Source: Flavobacteriales bacterium UBA2798 (GTDB lineage Bacteria > Bacteroidota > Bacteroidia > Flavobacteriales_D > UBA2798). Taken from it: a DNA stretch of 12,179 bases. The DNA is taken from positions 92,334 to 104,512 of the forward strand of contig DEHO01000060.1 in NCBI GenBank assembly GCA_002351955.1, read 5' to 3'. Each line of letters opens with the position of its first letter. The first letter of the stretch is position 1. The position numbers were made by a program, and so were the translations under genes. Below are positions 7,490 to 12,179 of the stretch, piece by piece. The notes under the pieces were generated by a model that worked only from the letters and a program-made list of their open reading frames with translations, was not told the origin of the DNA and ran no database searches.

Positions 7490-8372
7490 AGATATAAACT
7501 CCTGTGAGTGCTTTTGTAATTATTGTATAAACACCGTCAAATACTTTTAAGTTCGGAACAATTGCAGCTGAGGTGAAAAGAAGTGGTTTTAGGATCCGCA
7601 ATAATTTCCATTTCAGATGAGCCGAAAGTGAATAGTTTAATGCTATTTCGCTGTTCCCATTCAATTTTGCCTGTTTTTGGGTTGCAGCATTTCTTTTTTT
7701 TCTATTGAGCCAGGCTTTCAGTTTATGTCGATCATTTTCGTTGTGAATGACATTGAGTTCTCTAAGAATATAGAATTCAAATCCATTCTTTTTCAATCGT
7801 TTTGAAATATCGTAATCTTCAAACCCCGCATGAGGAATCCTATCGTTATACCCCCCTAATTCAAAAAAATCTTCTTTTCGTATAAGAAAAAAATAACTGG
7901 CCATTGTTGCATTGGACGAAAGATCCTTTTCAAGTGGTTGTCCAATCCATCCCTCTAGTTTATAGTAATTTATTTTAATAAGAAACCTTCCAAACTTATA
8001 GGAGTTGAGGATTGAAAGACTCTCATTGGGGTAGGCCCAATTGGGTAAGAATATTTTATACTTATCCTGGATAGTTCGGTTTAAGATTTCATCAACGGTT
8101 GCTTTATTGATAAGGATATCGTCGTCAAGGAATAAAAGGTAGTCATATTGAGCTATTTGAGCGCCTGTATTTCGTGCACTTGCAGCTCCTTTTTTCGAGT
8201 TTCTTAGGATTTTTATTTTATTGTCTTTTGCTGTTGTAATATCCTTCTCTGAATCATTAACCACAATTATTTCATGTGGAATCTCTTTTAATGCCTCAAT
8301 TGCGTATTCAATAGTCTCGTTGAGAATATTGTTTCTGTTAATAGTGGGAATAATTACTGAAAGACCTTTCAT
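7467..8372 (-). CDS. GT2-family glycosyltransferase
   Basis: The product is a 301-residue GT-A fold enzyme. It opens with LSVIIPTINR (4-13), followed by EIIVVNDSE (34-42), KGAASARNTG (61-70) and the metal-binding triple aspartate in LLFLDDDI (79-86). The acceptor and catalytic region shows GGYNDRIPHAGFEDYDISKRL (173-193), with Glu-Asp at 185-186 as the expected catalytic-base motif. The Gly-Phe-Glu-Asp-x-Asp arrangement resembles rhamnosyl- and galactosyl-transferase-like GT2 proteins, but the sugar is not assignable. The C-terminal part (about 253-290) has moderately hydrophobic segments. It is joined to the class I methyltransferase gene by a four-base ATGA overlap, and its 3' end overlaps the FkbM gene by 23 bases. 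Confidence 0.93.
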   Translation of the reverse strand: MKGLSVIIPTINRNNILNETIEYAIEALKEIPHEIIVVNDSEKDITTAKDNKIKILRNSKKGAASARNTGAQIAQYDYLLFLDDDILINKATVDEILNRTIQDKYKIFLPNWAYPNESLSILNSYKFGRFLIKINYYKLEGWIGQPLEKDLSSNATMASYFFLIRKEDFFELGGYNDRIPHAGFEDYDISKRLKKNGFEFYILRELNVIHNENDRHKLKAWLNRKKRNAATQKQAKLNGNSEIALNYSLSAHLKWKLLRILKPLLFTSAAIVPNLKVFDGVYTIITKALTGVYIYEGYNQK

Positions 8373-9061
8373 TTTTGAATCATTACAGCAAACCTTCCAA
8401 ATCGGTCTTTGGTTATTTTTTCTAAATTTAAGAGAGGTAATTCTGCTTTTTTAGCTGTTTTTTTAATTTCCCTCAGGAATTCCACTTTGTGCACATCGTC
8501 AATAATTAAAAAGCCGCCTTTCCTTAAAATATTAAGACAAGGAGAAATATATTTTTTCCTAACCTCTACAAAATTCAGGTCCAGAATGATCAAATCAAAA
8601 TATGTTGAAGTTATTCGTTTGAAAAAATCATCCGGTGATAGAATATTTTCAGCTGACACATTTTTTTCCTCTAAATATTTTATTGTTTTATCCTGCCATG
8701 AAGAGTCGTCTTCCACTGAAAAGCATTCAATAGAGAGTTCAGGATGAAGTTTCTGATAGAATCGGATTACAAAGGACGAAAAGCCTGAACCCATGTCCAC
8801 TATTTTAAGTGGTTTTTTGTTTTCTACAAATTCAAAAATGAATTGAGATAATTCCAGGGAGGCGGCCATTTCGGCGCTTGAAATTTCTTCAATGTATTTC
8901 CTGTATTCTGTTTCGATAACGGCTAAGTATGACTTATGATCAGTTGATCCTGAAGTTTTTGAAAGCTCAAATGATGGAATCGAAAAGAGTTCTTTCCTAA
9001 GTAGAATCTTCCTCTTGGCAATATTTAAGTTTTTCTTAAAGTTTCCTGAATTCAATTTCAT
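8369..9061 (-). CDS. Class I SAM-dependent methyltransferase in the glycan operon
   Basis: The product has 230 residues. The Rossmann-fold SAM motif is KIVDMGSGFSSFVI (86-99). CFSVEDD (113-119) carries the acidic end of strand 2, FDLIILDLN (155-163) is the motif following strand 4, and LRKGGFLIIDDVH (179-191) is typical of O-methyltransferase-like folds. The first 80 residues are basic then helical and are not recognisable. The frame extends one codon further to 9064, but that codon is TTG, so the ATG at 9061 is preferred. It overlaps the end of the Wzt-like ATPase gene by 26 bases. Position next to the exporter ATPase suggests sugar or chain-end methylation; this is inference. Methylation of another small molecule cannot be excluded. 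Confidence 0.85.
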   Translation of the reverse strand: MKLNSGNFKKNLNIAKRKILLRKELFSIPSFELSKTSGSTDHKSYLAVIETEYRKYIEEISSAEMAASLELSQFIFEFVENKKPLKIVDMGSGFSSFVIRFYQKLHPELSIECFSVEDDSSWQDKTIKYLEEKNVSAENILSPDDFFKRITSTYFDLIILDLNFVEVRKKYISPCLNILRKGGFLIIDDVHKVEFLREIKKTAKKAELPLLNLEKITKDRFGRFAVMIQK

Positions 9062-10247
9062 CAACGAATAATTTATTTAATTGATCATTCAGACGCTCAC
9101 TGCTTCCTTTAATCAATCCGGGACTTACGCTAAAATAAACGGCGTCCCGAATGACTTCAATATCCTTTTTGCCTGAACCGATGTGTACGTCTATAGAGAA
9201 ATGCCCTTTATTTAAGGGAAATTTTTTCAAGTGCATTTGAAATTTTTCGGAATTCGTATGGGCCGAAATGAAATTTGTACCGTAATGCAGATTGTTTACT
9301 CCGATTAAGGCCTGACCATATTCATCCCGGATGATTAATCCTAGAATAATTTCCCCAACAATTTCTTTTGTATTTAATTCCAATTCTATGGAGATCGATT
9401 CTCCAGGAGTTACTGTATTCTGAATATTTCCTTCTGAAGAAAGTTGAATGCGTTTTAAGAATTTTCCGTTCAGGTTCGATTCACCGTTCGAATTTTTTAT
9501 TCGTTCTTCAGAAGAGATTAGGTATTGGTTAAGACATTCATCTGTATTCCCTTTACCAACAATTTCACCCTGATTGAGAATAACGGCCGATCTGCAAAGT
9601 TGTTTTATAGCGGATATGTTATGACTCACAAACAACACCGTTCTACCACTCTTACTCACCTCATCCATTTTGCCCAGACATTTTTTCTGGAATTCGGCAT
9701 CGCCAACAGCGAGCACCTCGTCAATAATCAGAATTTCATTTTCCAGAAAAGCAGCTACTGCAAATGCCAATCGCAATTGCATTCCGGAACTATAGTGTTT
9801 TAAGGGAGTGTCAATAAACTTTTCTACTCCGGCGAAATCAACAATGGCATCAAAATTTTTGTCGATTTCCTTTTTTTTCATTCCAAGAATAGAACCATTG
9901 AAATAAATATTTTCTCTCCCGCTAAGCTCCGGGTGGAATCCGGTCCCGACTTCAAGAAGGCTTGCAATTCTTCCCCTGCATTTTATTTTACCAGAGCTTG
10001 GAGGTGTAATCCTGGATATGATTTTAAGCAGTGTCGATTTTCCGGCACCATTTTTTCCGATGATACCTAAGGTGTCTCCGGGCATTACATCAAAGCTTAC
10101 ATCCTTTAACGCGTAGAAATCTTCCGTCACAGAGCTGTTTCTTCTGAATAAGCCACTAATCGAATCCCTGATGCTTAAATAAGGTTTCAGCTCGTGCCTT
10201 ATGCGGTACAACTTGCTGATGTTTTGTATTTCGAGGGCGGGCTTCAT
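9036..10247 (-). CDS. wzt: Polysaccharide ABC exporter ATPase with C-terminal Wzt-type domain
   Basis: The product has 403 residues and two parts. The nucleotide-binding domain (about 1-245) has Walker A GKNGAGKST (64-72), the Q-loop region SLLEVGTGFHPELSGREN (96-113), the signature YSSGMQLRLAFAVA (152-165), Walker B ILIIDEVLAVGD (172-183) with catalytic E177, and the H-loop FVSHN (206-210). This is the form seen in Wzt, TagH and KpsT-like exporters. From about 255 to 403 is an extra beta-rich domain with ISIELELNT (285-293) and LGLIIRDEYGQALIGVNN (302-319), matching Wzt C-terminal domains. In studied cases such as E. coli O9a this domain binds the capped end of the polysaccharide and gates its export. 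It works with the permease whose gene overlaps it by four bases (ATGA). All catalytic residues are present. Confidence 0.95.
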   Translation of the reverse strand: MKPALEIQNISKLYRIRHELKPYLSIRDSISGLFRRNSSVTEDFYALKDVSFDVMPGDTLGIIGKNGAGKSTLLKIISRITPPSSGKIKCRGRIASLLEVGTGFHPELSGRENIYFNGSILGMKKKEIDKNFDAIVDFAGVEKFIDTPLKHYSSGMQLRLAFAVAAFLENEILIIDEVLAVGDAEFQKKCLGKMDEVSKSGRTVLFVSHNISAIKQLCRSAVILNQGEIVGKGNTDECLNQYLISSEERIKNSNGESNLNGKFLKRIQLSSEGNIQNTVTPGESISIELELNTKEIVGEIILGLIIRDEYGQALIGVNNLHYGTNFISAHTNSEKFQMHLKKFPLNKGHFSIDVHIGSGKKDIEVIRDAVYFSVSPGLIKGSSERLNDQLNKLFVDEIEFRKL

Positions 10248-11074
10248 GCCAGATCTGCAAAATAATGTTCCGTCTTACGGAAAATGTAAATTCCGCCAAC
10301 TAGAAATGTTAGATTGACTCCTGCACTAATCATTACTGCTGTCTGGTCAATAGGATAATCCTGAAAGTGTTGTCTGAATAATTCAATGGGTGCATACATC
10401 GGATGAAAGGCAAATAGAATACTTGCGTTTTCTGTGCTGATCTGTAAGGGATAAAAAACAGGCGCAATAAACATCAGTGCCTGAATCATGAAAGGAAGCG
10501 CATACCGAAAATCACGGTATTTTACGTTTAGTGCAGCGATCAGACTACCCGTTCCCAATGATGCTGTAAATGTCAGGATAAGCGCAGGTACTGTCAGTGC
10601 AACACCTGTAAGGTTTATTGGTGTTTGAAGGATGATCAGAACGGTGATATAAACGAATAAGCCAATCGTAAAATCAAAAAATGCATTTCCAATGGCTGAC
10701 ACAGGAATGATTAGCCGGGGAAAATAAATTTTCTTGATGATGTTGGCATTGCTGACCATGCTATTGCCGGCATTGTTCAATCCGCTGGAGAAAATATTCC
10801 AAAGCAAAAAACCACTCAACATAAAAATCCTGTAATCAATGCTTCCAAGATCCTTTCCAAACCGATCTCCCAGCACGATCCAGAACACAAGCATTAACAA
10901 TAATGGTTGAAGTACCACCCATGTAATTCCCAGAAATGTTTGTTTGTATCGCACTTTAATATCTCTCCAGATAAAAAAATACAGGAGCTCGCGGTAATCC
11001 CATAATTCACGGAGTCCAAGTGAAAAACCTGAACGCGATTTGATCTCGTATTCTATGGGTTCTTTTATTTCCAT
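10244..11074 (-). CDS. wzm: ABC-2 type polysaccharide export permease
   Basis: The product is a 276-residue inner-membrane protein with about six membrane segments (near 51-70, 83-100, 122-150, 158-182, 193-210 and 246-265). Family features are the N-terminal cytoplasmic helix WRDIKVRYKQTFLG (36-49) leading into WVVLQPLL (52-59), the motif IIKKIYFPRLIIP (112-124), LNVKYRDFRYALPF (182-195), HPMYAPIELFR (224-234) and the C-terminal FRKTEHYFADLA. These are characteristic of Wzm, TagG and KpsM-like permeases, which move lipid-linked or lipid-attached polysaccharide across the inner membrane. Length and topology are normal. The start overlaps the sulfotransferase stop by 10 bases, and the stop overlaps the ATPase gene. 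Confidence 0.95.
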   Translation of the reverse strand: MEIKEPIEYEIKSRSGFSLGLRELWDYRELLYFFIWRDIKVRYKQTFLGITWVVLQPLLLMLVFWIVLGDRFGKDLGSIDYRIFMLSGFLLWNIFSSGLNNAGNSMVSNANIIKKIYFPRLIIPVSAIGNAFFDFTIGLFVYITVLIILQTPINLTGVALTVPALILTFTASLGTGSLIAALNVKYRDFRYALPFMIQALMFIAPVFYPLQISTENASILFAFHPMYAPIELFRQHFQDYPIDQTAVMISAGVNLTFLVGGIYIFRKTEHYFADLA

Positions 11075-11961
11075 GCGGATAAATCCAATCCTGTTAAATC
11101 TTGCAGCCGCTGCTTGTGCGGGTGGAATAGTTTGTTCAGGTAGTTTTCCATTTCGGGACTCATCTTTGGAAAACTCTTTCCTGAGCGATTGGCTTCTCGT
11201 AATTTTTGTCCTATTTGAGAAGCTGTTCTGTTGGGGAGTATTTTTTTAAGTGCTGATTTTAGGACGGAATTATCTACCATTATGTTCCGGATCATTCTCG
11301 ACATCATCCGCGATCGTACCATTGTGGTTTCGTTGTGAACTGTTCTCACTCTTGGGAAAAAATCATTTTCCACTCCCATCCAGTAAAACAGATTCCTGCA
11401 ATGACTCAGGGGATGTGAAGAAAAATCTTCGAAAAGAATCACTTTTACCTGCTCTTTTTTGAAGAAGCGAAAAACGTTTTCCAAATGTTCGTCGTATTTA
11501 CTGAAACCAATAAATGCCTCTTCTTGCCAGGATTCGAGTTGCCTTCCATCTTTTTTCTCCAACAATTCCGGCAATTCATCAAATTCATAGTCGACACGAT
11601 CGTACATTTTTTCCATCAGGTAGCTGGAGTAGGATCTGGAAACAGGATTTCTCAATAACAATACCAACTTGCATTGAGGAAACTGTTCATAAAGCCGCTC
11701 TATTGCTTTAGCCGATGAATACAAATTCGCATGCTTGGCAACAACAAAGTTTTTATCTGAATTTTTTTTCCCGAAATAATATTCCTCAGCCTTTGCCCAA
11801 CCACTTTCATATTCTTCATCCGAATAGAAATAACTGAATTCATTTGCTTTATGGCTTTCTATTTGCGGATGTTCTCCCAGATAACGCAGCAGCGAGGTAG
11901 TCCCGGATTTCTGGGCGCCAATGATCATTAAATCTATTTTCCGTGTTATGTTATCCAACAT
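11065..11961 (-). CDS. PAPS-dependent sulfotransferase, first gene of the glycan operon
   Basis: The product has 298 residues and would transfer sulfate from 3'-phosphoadenosine 5'-phosphosulfate in the cytoplasm. The 5'-phosphosulfate loop is IIGAQKSGTTSLLRYL (13-28), with catalytic Lys18. The 3'-phosphate-binding motif is LLLRNPVSRSYSSYL (101-115), with Arg104 and downstream serines. VKVILFEDF (172-180) and a Phe-tract helix around 161-169 fit the heparan- and chondroitin-sulfotransferase-like branch, so a carbohydrate acceptor is likely. The frame is open to a GTG at 11994, but the ATG at 11961 is preferred. It places the Rossmann strand at the usual distance, and a TAnnTTTG element at 11982-11989 would fall inside the longer version. 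PAPS synthesis genes are not in the window. Acceptor: probably a sugar of the exported glycan (inference). Confidence 0.92.
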   Translation of the reverse strand: MLDNITRKIDLMIIGAQKSGTTSLLRYLGEHPQIESHKANEFSYFYSDEEYESGWAKAEEYYFGKKNSDKNFVVAKHANLYSSAKAIERLYEQFPQCKLVLLLRNPVSRSYSSYLMEKMYDRVDYEFDELPELLEKKDGRQLESWQEEAFIGFSKYDEHLENVFRFFKKEQVKVILFEDFSSHPLSHCRNLFYWMGVENDFFPRVRTVHNETTMVRSRMMSRMIRNIMVDNSVLKSALKKILPNRTASQIGQKLREANRSGKSFPKMSPEMENYLNKLFHPHKQRLQDLTGLDLSAWK

Positions 11962-11981
11962 CCCCGCACAAGTAGTTCGTA

Positions 11982-11989
11982 CAAAGATA
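11982..11989 (-). promoter_or_regulatory. Candidate -7 element for the nine-gene glycan operon
   Basis: The minus strand reads TATCTTTG, an exact match to the Bacteroidota TAnnTTTG element, ending 20 bases upstream of the sulfotransferase ATG at 11961. Transcription would start around 11975, leaving a leader of roughly 15 bases. It is the only good match in the gap before the operon. A TTG-type -33 element is not clear. Placement supports it, but the motif is short. Confidence 0.5.
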
Positions 11990-12006
11990 CTCACTTACTG
12001 CCTTAT

Positions 12007-12023
12007 AGCATTTATAAAGCATT
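12007..12023 (+). repeat. Short direct repeat AGCATT with an 11-base period in the divergent promoter gap
   Basis: AGCATT occurs at 12007-12012 and again at 12018-12023, one helical turn apart, with the palindrome TTTATAAA (12011-12018) between. The pair abuts the plus-strand -7 candidate and lies upstream of the minus-strand one, so a regulator-binding role is conceivable. With copies of only six bases in AT-rich DNA this may be chance. Confidence 0.2.
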
Positions 12024-12030
12024 AACTTTG
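12023..12030 (+). promoter_or_regulatory. Candidate -7 element for the Ham1/RdgB-family gene
   Basis: The plus strand reads TAACTTTG, an exact TAnnTTTG match, with 14 bases to the ATG at 12045. The bases GGGGAAAA follow directly and could act as a weak ribosome-binding site. No clear -33 element is seen about 20 bases upstream. Confidence 0.45.
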
Positions 12031-12044
12031 GGGAAAAATTTGAT

Positions 12045-12179
12045 ATGAAGATCGTTTTTGCTTCCCAGAACCAACATAAGATAGATGAGATTGCGGCTTT
12101 ATTGGACGATTCCATTCAGATTTCGGGTCTGGATGAATACAATTTGAAGGAAGAAATTCCTGAAACCGGCAGTACACTT
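12045..12179 (+). CDS. rdgB: Ham1/RdgB-family non-canonical purine NTP pyrophosphatase (partial, N-terminal 45 residues)
   Basis: Only the first 45 codons are in the window and the frame is open to the right edge. The protein starts MKIVFASQNQHKIDEI, matching the Ham1/RdgB N-terminal substrate-binding motif (usually Ala-Thr-x-Asn-x-x-Lys-x-x-Glu-Ile), here with Ser in place of Thr. It continues to EEIPETGSTL (36-45), the conserved Glu-x-Gly-x-Thr region before the catalytic part. Family members hydrolyse dITP, ITP and XTP to monophosphates and pyrophosphate, keeping deaminated purines out of nucleic acids. It is transcribed away from the sulfotransferase across an 83-base gap and is not part of the glycan operon. 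The catalytic residues lie beyond the edge and cannot be checked. Confidence 0.9.
   Translation, partial: MKIVFASQNQHKIDEIAALLDDSIQISGLDEYNLKEEIPETGSTL

Noticed and set aside
8409..8747. A 112-codon plus-strand open frame opposite the class I methyltransferase gene
   Set aside because: It overlaps the SAM-binding gene completely in antisense, has low-complexity Ser/Lys/Phe composition and no recognisable motif.
11962..11994. An 11-codon N-terminal extension of the sulfotransferase starting at GTG
   Set aside because: The extension covers the TAnnTTTG element and adds residues before the normal family N-terminus. The ATG at 11961 fits better.
1..12179. CRISPR arrays, tRNA or rRNA genes, insertion sequences, integrase or attachment sites
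   Set aside because: No regularly spaced repeats, cloverleaf-like or rRNA-like segments, transposase motifs or terminal inverted repeats were seen on reading. The gaps are too short to hold most of them.

Overview
The window looks like chromosomal DNA of a member of the Bacteroidota. The support is a small secreted protein of the Bacteroidota-type DUF4783 family, an RlmH ending in Tyr-His-His-Gln, promoter-like TAnnTTTG elements instead of -10 hexamers, few recognisable Shine-Dalgarno sequences, and a generally AT-rich composition. Genus and species cannot be told from the sequence. Coding density is very high: the only gene-free stretches are 36, 108 and 83 bases long, and no gap exceeds 300 bases.

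Left part (1-3393), housekeeping genes plus one unknown membrane protein. On the minus strand, reading leftward, are a DUF4783 secreted protein, nadC (quinolinate phosphoribosyltransferase, NAD synthesis) and the start of a YihY/BrkB-family inner-membrane protein cut by the window edge. Diverging from these on the plus strand are rlmH (23S rRNA methyltransferase) and, coupled to it by a TAATG stop/start, a 454-residue polytopic membrane protein that resembles GT-C-type glycosyltransferases but is not identified with certainty.

Central and right part (3390-11961), one minus-strand block of nine genes, every neighbouring pair overlapping by 4 to 26 bases. In transcription order they are a PAPS-type sulfotransferase, an ABC-2 polysaccharide export permease (Wzm), its ATPase with a C-terminal Wzt-type domain, a class I SAM methyltransferase, a GT2 glycosyltransferase, an FkbM-family methyltransferase, a GT4, a GT2 and a final GT4 glycosyltransferase. 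Together they read as the assembly and export part of a cell-surface polysaccharide pathway (O-antigen or capsule type, ABC-transporter dependent). The glycan would be built on the cytoplasmic face by four glycosyltransferases, decorated by sulfation and methylation, and exported by Wzm/Wzt. Nucleotide-sugar synthesis genes, an initiating phosphoglycosyltransferase and an outer-membrane export or ligation component are not in the window and would have to lie elsewhere.

Right edge (12045-12179): the start of a plus-strand Ham1/RdgB-family nucleotide pyrophosphatase, diverging from the sulfotransferase across an 83-base gap that holds two oppositely oriented TAnnTTTG promoter-like elements. The glycan operon thus sits between two blocks of conserved housekeeping genes. 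Parts of it are clearly more AT-rich than the flanks, consistent with a variable surface-glycan locus.
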